Positions 45,445-57,140 of a DNA stretch of 64,000 nt are shown piece after piece. The number at the start of each line of letters is the position of its first letter. Positions within the stretch are counted from its first letter, which is position 1. Origin of the DNA: Atherinomorus stipes (taxonomy: Eukaryota > Chordata > Actinopteri > Atheriniformes > Atherinidae). The notes under the pieces are model-generated. The model was given only the letters and a program-made list of their open reading frames with translations, was not told where the DNA came from and made no database searches. The stretch lies in assembly GCA_023101725.1 (NCBI GenBank), contig JALJCO010001097.1:62001-126000 (forward strand). The letters are read 5' to 3'. A program made the translations under genes and the position numbers.

Positions 45445-48400
45445 TTTTTTTTTCTTTGTATTTTTTTGTGTATATTATTATTTAAAAGAACAACTAAAGT
45501 CCATGGAAGGCTTCTTTTTACTGCCATCTTGTAGTCTCACTTCTCACATCTGTATCAGTAGGAGTGTATAAAGCCTCTTTCCATGAGTACCTACTCAGCT
45601 CTACTTGACTCACCTTGACTCAGATCAGTTTAGGTTGTTTTTTTTTTTTTTCACAATTGAGCACTACTTTCATGTGGGTGGGGCTTCATAGCAGTGTGAA
45701 ACTCTCATGGCATCATTTATGTGCAACACAAACAAGACACTATAATCAGAATCATCTGAGACAATGGTATACCTGCTGCTTGGTCAATGACTTTTTGTCA
45801 GACTCAAGGAAAAGAGCCAAAGAAGGTTGATAAAAGTGAGATGAAACACTGTAGAAAAGTACAGGAGAGTTTGGGGAAGGAGTCGTTTTCGGGACACATC
45901 CAGTGATATTACTCCCTGGCAGTCACATTTTTGGCTCAAATCAGTTTGCTTGGAAACCTGGCTGTGTAGGCGTCAAAAAAGTATCTGATGCTGCTACCTC
46001 ATGAAAACCCTAAAAACTGAGTCAAATCTTTTTCATGTTATCATGGTTTGCATGGTTGTCTTTAGGGTGTGTCTCATATTTGACTGTGAAAAGGAAACAT
46101 AAAACCAAGGAGTTGTTTAACTCAGGTGGTCTGTGCATGATTCATTGTAGTTGTGTATGAAAACATGATTCCTAAAGCTTAGATACTGAGGTAAGTGGCT
46201 GAATACCAGAGAGGGGGGAGTTATTTCTAAATGCAAAACACTGGCCCTCTGAACTGAGAAATGAGAAGCAACAACTACGAAAAGACAGACAAAGAGCAGG
46301 GTAAGAGGAAAATGTGTGAAGCTTCAGACAACATTTAAACAACAAACAATTCTTTTTTCTACTGATGTATAAACACACACCCAAATACAAACACACACAC
46401 CATCTCCTTTGCTCACCCATCCACAAAAAACAAGCATCTCTGCAACATTAACACTGGACTTATTTGAGGTTAATTAGAAGAAGTGGTTTGGAACTAACTT
46501 CCTGGTTTAAGCACTCTGGAGCAACGAGTGTCTGCTGAGTGGCCCTGGGGTTGGAATTAAAATCCTACTGAAGCCAAAACTGCCCCTTGTAGAGTGTTTC
46601 AGAGTTGTTTTTAATGACAAGCGCATACATGGCTCAGGCTGCGATGTATGAGGGTCAGTGATTCAAATATTGCAACTGGCTTGGAAAATATGACAGAGAG
46701 AGGAAGTGAAGAACTCTGTAGGCTACTGTGTAATAAGTGCTGTGAAGGTGCCCTCAAGGGAAGGGTTTGTCTGAGCTGTGTAAGAGAATAATCTAAATGC
46801 TGTTTAAAAGGAAAGAACATAGAAAGAAATACATAGAAAGAAATAAAAACATGCAAGAGCTAGGGATAAGGACAGTTTCCGGAAAAAGTTCACATAGAGG
46901 CATGAATACAGCAGGGATAAGTAAAGAAGTTAACTTTGGGAAGTAAAATTAAGACTTAGTGGAAAGACTTAAAAAGGCATAAGACAACATTTGGCAAGAC
47001 AAAGGGGCTCTAAGAAGTCGCTGGGTGGTTTAACTACTCATTAAACAACTGCCTAATGACCAACTACTCAGATAAGCAGTATGTTGCTCCGTAGGGCAGT
47101 CCTTGCAGGAAGGCCACCAATTTGACTGACAGCTCACAGACAGATTCCACCATTGATCTTCAAGTCAGACAAGGGATTTGGGTACTCAAGGCTAAATGGT
47201 AGTGACAGGGAAGCCATCCATTATATATGATCGTTCCCTTTGGAGGATTAGTGGTCATATAGTTCTAGAAAAAAGGGGCCATGGGCTGGTGGCACTTGTA
47301 ATTGTTCTGTTTGATGTAGACGAAGACAGACAACGAAAAAAAAAAACACTTCCGATGAAGAAACACTCTTGACATTTACGTGTCATGACCTGTGTTGGTA
47401 TGAACAATTAATAATGATAAATGAGCCCTTCAAACATAGTGCCAAGCACACACTCATGCACTTCCAAGTCCACAAACACGCAAGCACCCTCAACCACACA
47501 CAGAGGGAAAGTGTATCCGTGAGGTTCATTAGTCAGTGCTTTGTGTGGTAATAACGTGGGACAGGTGATGGAGCAGGGTGTGATGATGCATCAACAACAT
47601 CAGCCCTGGGTGGCGCCTCCTGCAGAGGCAGCAGATGGTACACATGACTGGAGAGGAGCCATACACTCACACATAAATACACACACACACACACACATTT
47701 AAAGACACGTAAGCACAACTCACGTTTGTTACGCTGGATGAACATTCAACTTCACATGCAAACAAACACACGAAATGTTAGAGGAAAAACGGTTTATTTG
47801 GGTGTTTTCTGGGTTGCTCTAGGTTGAAGCAACACGCCTCATCAATGACTCCATCATTTGGCGTCATTCTTGCACTCGATTCTGGTCTCTTGAAGTCTCA
47901 AAGTTTAAATAAGCTCCCAAATCATTTCATGCGCCTGCTGATGTAGCATGAAGTTGCTAAATTATCATTAGTCTTACTCATATGTACCTCCCTTCCTAGA
48001 GTGAGGCACCATACAAAAATCCAATATGCTCTATGTTTTGCACAAAGAATGAAGCGTAATTGCTGAAAATCTCAGCCAATTCTCCCCAGCCTCCCTCTCG
48101 CTCTCATTCCTGCTGGCTAAATGCTATCTACAGCCATTCTTCCTCAGAACTAGTAATTTGATGTAATCACTGAAGTGATCAGAAGAAGGTATGCCAGTGC
48201 TCAGTCAAATATCAGCCATCTCAATCATGCCAGGCGCATTGCCTCTGGGAGAGCAGGAAAGGTGTGCCTGGAGGCTGGACGTGACATTTTTGGTTGGCTG
48301 AAATTAGCATAATCACTCTGATGGGAAGCCAATCATGGCAATTGCTGTAACAATACGACTTGATTAATGCTGTGGGAAAAACCTTGTCGTTATAATCAAG

Positions 48401-49130
48401 TTTCTGAGAGCCACTGTACTTTCTGTTTTTAGACACACACACATCCACACACGAACACTTGTGACTACAAGCGCCTACTGTGGAGTCTGAGCTAATTATG
48501 TGTTGCATGATTATGTTTCTGCAGCCCTGCTAAACAGCACTGCTTCATCAGTGTAGGCCATTTCAAACCTACCTCAGACATGAGTGTGTGCATAGAACTG
48601 TAATAAAGAGCACCATTAGCGTAATTTCTGTTTTCATTAATTTCAAAATGAGTTAGATGTCTGATTTTGCTAAGCATAAAGAATAACATAGTACATTTCT
48701 TTCTTTCAGTGTTTCTTACAGTATTTTCCCGCCATATTTCTTCAAAGGCTTCTGGTTCTGAAAATTTTGGGGAGGTCTTGCATGCACTGTTTAGAGGTTT
48801 TTCCATAGATTTTTGATCATTTTCATGTTTAGAGACTGTGAATGACACTGCAAAACTTTGGCTTGCCTCTTGAGTTATTGTGGACTTTTAAGTGTGCTTA
48901 AGATGGATCCACAGTATGAAGGGTAGTACTACTGTATGCAGGCAGTGCTAAGTAGAGCAGTGCACCACCACCCCAGAGCTACTTCCGAAAGTATTTTGCA
49001 ATCAAACAAGGATTTTAATTAGTTTGTGTGAAATTCCATAAGCTTTTCTTTCAGAAAGATTTCCTGATCTATCCTGGTCTGGAGGCATCAATTATTTTAA
49101 CATTCAGGTGTCTGAAATAATGCACTTTTT
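45445..49130. other. No gene recognised
   Basis: Contains an (AC)9 tract at 47679-47696 and otherwise unique-looking sequence with short ORFs. The possible conserved stretch at 48180-48420 is listed separately. Confidence 0.5.
48180..48420. promoter_or_regulatory. Possible conserved noncoding element
   Basis: A non-repetitive segment with many homeodomain-like words (aattagcataatcac, gattaatgctg, ccaatcatggcaattg) and even composition. It is the most enhancer-like stretch I saw, but this is judged by texture alone. Confidence 0.25.
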
Positions 49131-49452
49131 TTTTAACAGGAGCCAGGAAACATGAACATATCACCCCTATTTTAGCGTCTCTGCACTTGCTGCCTGTATG
49201 TTTTAGTATAGGTTTTAACATCTTATTTTTTGTATTTAAAGCTTTAAATGGACTGGCCCCCCAGTACATTTCTGATTGCCACCAAATTTATACTTCAGCA
49301 CACGCTCTGAGGTCTCGGGGCCAGTCAGAGCTCTTGGCCCTAAAGATGAGACTTAAAACCAGGGGGGACAGGGCGTTCTCTGTCGTCGGCCCCAGACTCT
49401 GGAACACTCTGCAGCTCCATGTTCGAAATGTCCCCACTGTGAAGAGCTTTAA

Positions 49453-49952
49453 TGGGCCTTTTCCAATGCATTTTTTCGTGACCCTTCCACAAGGCACAGC
49501 ACGCTTTATATGTTTCCCCTGGAAAACCCGTTACAAGCCGTAGCGATTGTTCGCAGCCATTTCAGAGCTAGCTCTAACCGTGCTGAACCTACACAAAACG
49601 TAACGTAACCAACAGCTGGCCACTGATTGGTCAAAGGAAATTGTCGTCCTATGCGCCATATGTGCCTTACCTCTTCTAGAAATATCCTGCTCTGTTTTTG
49701 GTGACTACAAGCCACAGAAAAAAACAACAATGGCAGTAACACCTCGATAACATCCAATGCCTCCATTGTTGTTTTTACTTTACTGACCACCGCGTGGCAC
49801 GACAGTGATGTCACGGCAATCTTGACCACATAAATTCCGCTCACGTCCAGGTAGTAGACTATTACTTCTATTGTGGAAACAAAAACCATCCTGGTCGTCC
49901 TTAGCATGTGGTGCTGAACCGTGCCCTGTGCAGCTGCAATGGAAAAGGCCCA
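49453..49952. mobile_element. MITE inserted into the LINE coding end
   Basis: The inverted ends tgggccttttccaatgca and the complement of tgggccttttccattgca match at 17 of 18. The flanks are TA-rich (ttTAA before, TTAg after), fitting a 2-3 bp duplication as in Tc1 or PIF/Harbinger. The 500-bp interior is non-coding; an antisense ORF at 49506-49907 has no recognised domain. Confidence 0.8.
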
Positions 49953-50107
49953 TTAGTCCCGTCTGAAGGCCCACTTTTATTCTCTGGCTTTTAACTCTGT
50001 GTGAGTTGTGTGATCCTTTGTGTCTTTTATTTATTATTTTTATTTTTTAATTGTTGTTTAGCTGATTTGTTTTATTTCATTGCATTTTTAGTGTATTTTA
50101 TGAATGT

Positions 50108-50253
<146 letters not shown>

Positions 50254-50449
50254 TTTGTTTTTTTAATTGTTTTACAGTTTTAATGAGAGCTGGTGGAGCT
50301 ATACAAAGCAACACTTGTTTACTTATCTTGTTTTATTTTAATTTCATCTTATTGCTGGGTATTTTGTATGTGCAGCACTTTGGAGACATGTTCTGACTTA
50401 AAATGTGCTTTATAAATAAAGTGGATTGGGTTGGATTGGATAATCTGCA

Positions 50450-53400
50450 TCATTAAAAAGAAGAGACCATGACTGTTTGCCACAAAGAGGAGGCAGAGTA
50501 TTTATCAAGTTTTAAAATTTGTATCACCTTGCCTTTTCTGACTAAGACTATGAATAAGCCATAACTCCAGCAAGCTCATCAAGGTCCCAAATCCTGCTTT
50601 ACCCTCAGATGGAAATCTTGTTTCCGTTGTTATAAATTGCCAGTGAATAATAACATTAATGTACTGAAAATATCCAATGGAAAAGCAACAACAAAAGGAA
50701 GCAACTGTAGATAAGTTTTGCCCAATCTATAAAAAGTAATGAGAATAAAAGACCTTTGAACTTGAGTCATATTAATATGATGACCTTCACATTCCTGAGT
50801 GCCAGATCAGAGCCAAGAGAGGCTCATCAGAAATGTATACCGCAGCAAGTGGAGCTTCACCAACCACAGCCAACGAGAGAGCAAGAGAGACAGGCAGCAA
50901 TCATGCAGCGCAGACCATTTCATTTCTCCACCACCTTCCTTTTGTTGTAAATAAAACATTATTTCAGATGTTCAATTACGATAAGTACCCTTAATTTAAG
51001 ACCTCAGTCAATGTGCTGCCATCATTATTCAGCCCACAGAGCGCCTGGGCCTCAGCTCCAGCTCCAGACGACCACACAATCACTCAGGGGCCTTAGCGAG
51101 CGAGGCAGATCGTAGTCAATTTCTGGATTTTTCATTTGCTTAAGAAGGAGGCGGGAAAGCAGCTAAGGAGGAGAGGAATACACATCAAGGAGAATATCTA
51201 TTTTAAGTTTTGTAACCAGATATGTTGCAAGTTCAACGAGCAGTTGCTACAGTTGCCAAAATGCTACCCAGCAAACAACTTCTAGGGCAGATATATCAAG
51301 TCCTTGACAGTGTAAAAAAAGCTTCTAAGCTCTCATCTGATTGTGTGACGACTTTGTTTGTACTTCGTCACAGCGCTGATACAAGATTAGATAAACAATG
51401 CGTTATCTGTACCCTGCATCTGTTTGACTCTGCAAAGAGCACTTTCCAATTCTACTGATGACCTTCAGAGAGGGCCGGCTGGCAGACACTAGAGCACAGG
51501 AGGAAGTAAAACAAAGGACGATCCCATAGGAGACTAAAAGCATAAAGATATTTATGGATTCATAACTTCATATATTCATCTGGCAGGCATTAACAAATGG
51601 CTTCAGATCACAAACAGAAAATTGTACACATAAAAACGCCAAGTAAGAGGAAATTTGGTCTCAGGTGAAAGGAGCGTGAATGAATACAAATGATTTAATG
51701 AGCTGAATAATTCAACAGAGCAAGGAGAAATATAAAATAAATTTCAAAAAGAGCAAAACAAAATGTGTAAAGCTTGAGCACGAGACAAAAATGTATACAG
51801 GAACACGACTCTGTCACTGTGTTTCATTAAATTAGAAGAATAAGAATGTCTGTTCCTGATTGAAATGCCGCATCCATTAGTTCAATACTTCCCTGAAGGA
51901 TAGCGGCGAGCTCCTGTCCCTGGAAGACTGAACAGAAGTGAACGCTATATAGAGCTATATAGTGAAACTAAAAGCCATATTCACTGGAACAAAAGTGTCC
52001 TAAATATAGCTTTGCTCTGCTTCACTCTGTACGGTTCCCCTCTATCATATTAGTTTACCATTAGAGACGTGAGGGCTGACACTCACATCCTCAGAATATA
52101 CAGACTGATGACCCTGAGCAGCAAACTGCAGCAAAACAAGAACTCCTGAATAGTGGACAACATTGTGACTTTGTTGTTGTAGTAATTTCCATCATCTAGT
52201 CAAATTAAAACAGGTAGCATACACAGCAAGTTAGTGGGGCACTGCACTATCGCACTGCTAAAGAAATTGAGAAACTTGCACGACCTTGCACATCTATTTC
52301 CAGCCGGAGCTTCTCACCTGCTCTACTCCAGCTAGTGTTAATTAGCAACCTCATTATCAAGGAGTCATGTGAACACACTTTGTGCATTTTTCTTCCACTA
52401 GTCCTCATTTGGTTGAGTGGGGAAGATTAACTGAGTGGTGGTGAGGAGGTAAATAAAAGGAAAAAGTTCCCCTAAATGGTTCAAACTAACAGAGAAAGAA
52501 AAGTAATTAAGCCCATGCTGGTGGCATCTATTCAGCCTTCCTTCTACACAAACATAAAATGAACTGAATGGAAACTGTGAAACGTATCCCATTCTCAGCT
52601 ACATCAGATACCAAACACTATTTAAAATCCTGGAACAAAACAACAATGAGGGGAGATGTTAATGTTAGAGAGAGACACGAGAGGCAAACACATTGAGAAA
52701 AAGAGAATGAGGGCACTGACAGTGATAGAAACTGCTCTGGCCTCTCCTCCAGCCTCCTGAGTGGCAGGGTCTGTGCTGGCCTGTCAGCCTGTCTGTCATC
52801 ACTATTGCTTAGTATTCTCCTTAAGACCATCTGCCTGCTCATTATACACAGGCCTCTGTTCTGGACTGACATGTTTTCTTTACATCGACATTTTCATCGC
52901 AGCTAAAACGTCCCCTTTTCTTCCACGGAGCGGGAGGGCAGCAGCCTGCCCAGAAGGCGCATTTCGAGACAGAATAATGTTTCATAAGAAACTTTCTTTT
53001 TCCCCGATACTGCGATATGATGCAGACAAAGAAAACAAATGACCACAATGTTTATCACTAGGACACAAAAAAGGAGGGGCTGATACGGTAACATCTCCAC
53101 CAGGTAACGGGGACCATTCTTCTCATATCTCAATTGCTTTCACACCCAACTTTAATTTCCTCTAAAAGACGACATTATCAGAAGCCAAGGTTAAAGGAAC
53201 GAGCCAATTTAATAATGATCTCAGCCGTGCTATCTTACAGACTGGAGGATGGAGCAGTCAGCCAAAACAAGATCAAGAAAAAGTGCTGTTAGTACTACAG
53301 TGTCATTGTGTCTTTGGTGAGGTATGGTCCAGAAAATACCACAAATAAAAAGAGACTGATGAAAATGTTCTATCACCAAGTGAGGAAAAGCACAAGAATA

Positions 53401-53450
53401 AGTAGCTAAAAAAGAAAAAAAAGAGGAATGTCATAAGAATTTTAGCATTT
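50450..53450. other. No gene recognised
   Basis: Unique-looking sequence with short ORFs (50756-50950; 51222-51458). The possible conserved stretch at 51040-51470 is listed separately. Confidence 0.5.
51040..51470. promoter_or_regulatory. Possible conserved noncoding element
   Basis: Two composition-balanced segments (51045-51150 and 51355-51470) with no repeats and with words such as agattagataaacaatgcg and catctgtttgactctgcaaa. The 78-codon ORF across the second part looks incidental. Judged by texture only. Confidence 0.22.
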
Positions 53451-53452
53451 AA

Positions 53453-53529
<77 letters not shown>
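53453..53529. repeat. Poly(G)36 followed by poly(A)41
   Basis: An uninterrupted run of 36 G (53453-53488) passes directly into 41 A (53489-53529). Real length is doubtful; long paired homopolymers like this often mark consensus or polymerase artefacts. Confidence 0.9.
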
Positions 53530-53530
<1 letters not shown>

Positions 53531-53534
53531 ATTT

Positions 53535-55185
53535 AAAGCTGCAGATACTTGAGGTATTTAGATATATCTACCAGTAGGTTTACCACCTGATTCTTATATT
53601 ATTGCAGGTACAACAGAAATTTTTCTATCCAGTTGGTTGCAAACAATGTTTTCTGTAATGCTACGCAGTTTCGGTGGACGTATTCTCACAGAGCACTTGC
53701 TTTCATGTATTATATTCCATGTTATCTGTCAACTTTTCAAAGAGAGCAGGACTGTCAGTGGTGCAAAAGACAGACCCCTGTGCTCAGTGTGTCACTCTCA
53801 TTATACGTCTAAAAAACAAGACAGATATTCAATTTAGATAAGTCCCCCGACCATGCCTGCCTCGGCTACATGAGACAATGCTCCATTTCTTTCAACCATG
53901 CTCCACAAAACATGGATGCCACATTGTCCCTCACTCCGACAGGGCTAAGCAGAGGAAATTTCCAATTATGGATAGAAAGGACACTGAGGGGAAAAGACAT
54001 GAAGGAAGTAAGAGTGAGAAGAAAGACCACAGAGGTGTCATTAAAAGGACTCTTCCCTTTTGTTGGCTCTTTGTGTACCTTTACATTTATCTGAACCTTA
54101 ACAGAAAAGTTGATTTCCTCCGAGTGTCGAGGCAGCAGAAGAAGACGAGTGGAAGGGAGATGGAGGAGCTAAAGCGAGAAAGACAGAGAGGAGATGACAG
54201 TATGCAAACAAAGAGTACTGACAGCCAGAAATAGAGAGGAATGCATCATGGAGAGTCCTGAATTCTTTTTCTCCACACCTCCTGTGGAGAAGGATGATAA
54301 TTAGGCAAAAAGTGAAAGCAAGATTGTCTATGTACAAAAAATTCAGCTGTAGGCCAGTTGCTTTTTAGCTAATAATGAAGCAATCATTGTTTGTTTTTTT
54401 TTCACTTTTCATTCCTGAATGGTTACAATTTTTTGATAATATAATACCACCAACGGATACGGTAAAAATTCAAAAGAAGATAACCATAAAATGTAACAAT
54501 ACACTGTTATGTATGTAATCCTCATGCCTTAGTGTGTTTTAACCCTTTTGCATGATTATCTGTATTTTCCAAAGAACATTAAGCACAGCAATATGTCATC
54601 TTTTAGAAACCACTTTGCATAATCATAGACCATCTCTCTGAAATTGTCTCCTTTGATAACATCCAGTTATCCAATAATGCAAACCCAGGCTCACACAAAA
54701 CATGTCCTTCCCAAATCAAGCTGTTCGGCTTGCAGTAATGAAAAGGGAGTCAACTGCCTTCAGGTGCCGCTGTGCTGATGTGTGTTGGCAGACGCTGCCT
54801 TCACTAGTGTAGAAAAACACAGAGAAATCTGCTCTGCTGTCCTGCCTCCCTCAACCATGGAGGACAGCAGAGGCTGACTGACAGGATTTGGAGCAGCATC
54901 TGGGATCTGCAGCCAAGACCCCGACCACACCAGCCTGCATCGGAAAGAGAGAGAGAGAGAGGTGGCTCTTCACACTCCACCAAGCCCAGATGAGCCACTG
55001 AATGAATCAGCACCAGATGCGCAGTTGGTGTAAATGTTCATGTTGGTGTATTTTGGTGTGTATGCCCTTTAAAACTATACCACTTTCTTTAGTCTAGAAC
55101 TGATGACATATTCCTTATGCACAGCCAATGCGAAACCAGCTACACAGAGCATGATTATTCTCTAATCTTACCACATAAATAGAGG
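53535..55185. other. No gene recognised
   Basis: Short ORFs only. The segment 54600-54780 (ttgcataatcatagaccatc, ataatgcaaacc) could be conserved noncoding sequence. A (ga)n patch lies at 54944-54961. Confidence 0.45.
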
Positions 55186-55189
55186 AAAC

Positions 55190-55456
55190 ATGTGGACAGG
55201 TGTTAGGAGCAGATCATATTATTCACTGACTCTTTGGGGCGCCTCAGAGCACTGGAACAGCCGTGAATATTTCCTCAAACTAATCGAGGTGCCAGCATTA
55301 ATATTCACTGAGTGTGCTGTGATTTACAATGGGAAAGACCACTGCTATATTTACAAGGGGGCGCTCACTATTCCACAGTTAGATGAGGTACAAGCTGCAT
55401 TTCAGGACCTTGGACAGTTCACTCTCACCAAGATTAGGCCTGAACGTTACTTTTGA
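55190..55456 (+). CDS. Unidentified ORF A
   Basis: The 88-residue reading has protein-like composition with mixed hydrophobic and charged residues: EYFLKLIEVPALIF, then YNGKDHCYIYKGAL, then DLGQFTLTKIRPERYF at the end. I recognise no family. It is followed after 67 bp by ORF B, and both contain an F-[TN]-L-T-K-I string, so they may be pieces of one broken gene or two diverged units. Both stand upstream of an L2-like 3' tail, so they could be part of a retroelement or a retrocopied gene. Confidence 0.3.
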   Translation: MWTGVRSRSYYSLTLWGASEHWNSREYFLKLIEVPALIFTECAVIYNGKDHCYIYKGALTIPQLDEVQAAFQDLGQFTLTKIRPERYF

Positions 55457-55522
55457 CCAGATATTCTACAGAATCAGTGCGCATTATATTAATGTCCCAA
55501 CTGCTTTTGAAAGCTTGCTGAA

Positions 55523-55930
55523 TTGGTTCTTGTTACGCCGGGTTCATATAGCCCTTTGACACCAGAGGGGGTTCTGAATATAGAGCACCAATCAGAGATG
55601 AAGTCACATAATTACCCTTCATCAATATTCAAAAGAGAGTCCCGGGCTTTCCTGCTGTATGGTAAAGCCTGTGTTAATATTCATAAGGTCATGATGGTGA
55701 TCTGCAATGAGTCTAAAAAGCAAGTCAGGAAAGCCCTTCACTTTGACAGCAAGGAAGCCGCTGCAAACTTCAGAACCAAGGACAGCTCCGTTCAAGCCTC
55801 TGAACCCATGGACAGCGTTGTAGGAAGGTTCAATCTTACCAAGATTTTGTTCTTTCTTTTTCTGTTGTCATTGTTTTTCTTCTTTTTCTCCTCTTTTTTT
55901 TTTTCCAAAAATGACACTTCCAATATTTAA
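55523..55930 (+). CDS. Unidentified ORF B
   Basis: The reading of up to 135 residues contains RESRAFLLYGKACVNI, then NESKKQVRKALHFDSKEAA, then VVGRFNLTKI. After about residue 110 it runs into a pyrimidine tract (FFLFLLSLFFFFFSSFFF), which is composition-driven and unlikely to be part of a real protein. No intron signals or upstream promoter were seen. The family is unknown. Confidence 0.3.
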   Translation: MVLVTPGSYSPLTPEGVLNIEHQSEMKSHNYPSSIFKRESRAFLLYGKACVNIHKVMMVICNESKKQVRKALHFDSKEAAANFRTKDSSVQASEPMDSVVGRFNLTKILFFLFLLSLFFFFFSSFFFSKNDTSNI

Positions 55931-55984
55931 AAACTGCTTGATAGGGGAAAAAAGAAAACACTGAAACTGAAAGGTAAATGTTGT

Positions 55985-56161
55985 TTACTGCTCTATTTGA
56001 TATTTTTATTTGCTTTTACTAATATTTTATTTTTTTATTTACATCTTCATTAATTTGTGTATAGCACTTTGTGTCAGTTATGGCTGTTTAAAGTGCTCTA
56101 TAAATAAAGTTGGTATGCTATGGTATGCCATGGTATGGTATGGTATGCCATGGTATGGTAT
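55985..56161 (+). mobile_element. L2-like LINE/SINE 3' tail with (TATGG)n end
   Basis: The string tagcactttgtgtcagttat followed by tgctctataaataaagttgg is the typical L2-type 3' end (compare gcactttgg ... tataaataaagt at 50377-50421). It ends in repeats of tatgg/tatgcca over about 50 bp. Confidence 0.75.
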
Positions 56162-56171
56162 GAATGTTTAA

Positions 56172-56648
56172 AGGGACTAGAATCAGGAATTAAAAAAAAA
56201 AACAACATGCATGTCCATTTTTTTTAATACTAGTGGGTGATGAAGCGCTAAATACCAAAAATAACGTTTCCATCCACGTTTCTCTCCGTTGCCTTGAACA
56301 GGCTGTGTGCTGCAAAATGCGCTGCAATTCGGTGTCTGAATTTCCCGCGCTGCCCTGCGGACGTGACGTCAAATGACGCTACATCCGCAGTTTTGATACA
56401 GGAAGAAGATGGTCGCGTTAAATTCAAACACTGTTAGCGATAGTTATGGACGTTTCTGCCGTCAGCAAACGATCCAGATCAACTGAAAGACCAATAAAAA
56501 GTGTAACTAGGAAGAAAAAGGTGAGTAAACAACATTATAGCTTCAGTTTGTGCACGCTCCCGTGACGGCTTGGCTCGTGGCTGCAGTTACCTGAAGCACC
56601 AGTCGCGGCAGTCGCGAGTTTCGTTTCTTAATCTTGCCTCAAGTCCCT
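56172..56648. mobile_element. TTAA-flanked DNA element, 477 bp, retaining a first exon
   Basis: TTAA is present at 56168-56171 and 56649-56652. The ends agggactagaatcaggaat and the complement of agggacttgaggcaagat match at the first 8 bases and partly beyond. The interior is CpG-rich at 56330-56570 and includes a short coding exon with a splice donor (56446-56520). It inserted just after the LINE tail. piggyBac and Kolobok are the candidate superfamilies. Confidence 0.65.
56446..56520 (+). CDS. Putative first exon of a transposon gene
   Basis: The ATG at 56446 opens 25 codons starting MDVSAVSKRSRSTE and ending TRKKK, highly basic like a nuclear-localisation signal. The last codon abuts a textbook splice donor (AAAAAG/gtgagt at 56520-56521). 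Upstream is a CpG-rich leader with a TGACGT motif at 56363. The rest of the gene is absent, as in an internal-deletion derivative of an autonomous element. Too short to assign a family. Confidence 0.4.
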
Positions 56649-56659
56649 TTAATTCTCTT

Positions 56660-57109
56660 GGCCAAAAAATGACTGTTCGTTGTTTTGTTTTGCTTTTTGC
56701 TTTTTTGTTTGTTTGTTTGTTTTGCATCCATCCCTGGTCACCAATCCAAACCATCAAAAGAAATATCCATAGACCTTAAAAGAAAATATACACATGAGGC
56801 AGTTTATCTATCTAGTAAAAGTAAAATAACTAAAAACAAAATCAATATTCCTAACTGAGGCTGTCAGAGGTGTGCTGTATGCTCTTGCATCCAATTAAAT
56901 TGTGTATGATTTTCAAAGCTCAGCAAAAGAACCTGCATAAAGTAGGTTGGGTATATAAAATACACTTAATGAAAGATTAATGCTAGAAAAACAAGACACT
57001 AAAAGCTAAATTCATCCTAAAAAGCATGAGTTAAACTTTAGCATATGAATAAAGTGCATCTAAAGTGGGGACATTGGCTGTTTGTTGGACAATAAGTGCT
57101 TTAAAATTG

Positions 57110-57140
<31 letters not shown>

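Noticed and set aside
49506..49907. 133-codon antisense ORF in the MITE
   Set aside because: The host element is a short non-coding inverted-repeat element, and the frame has no recognisable domain.
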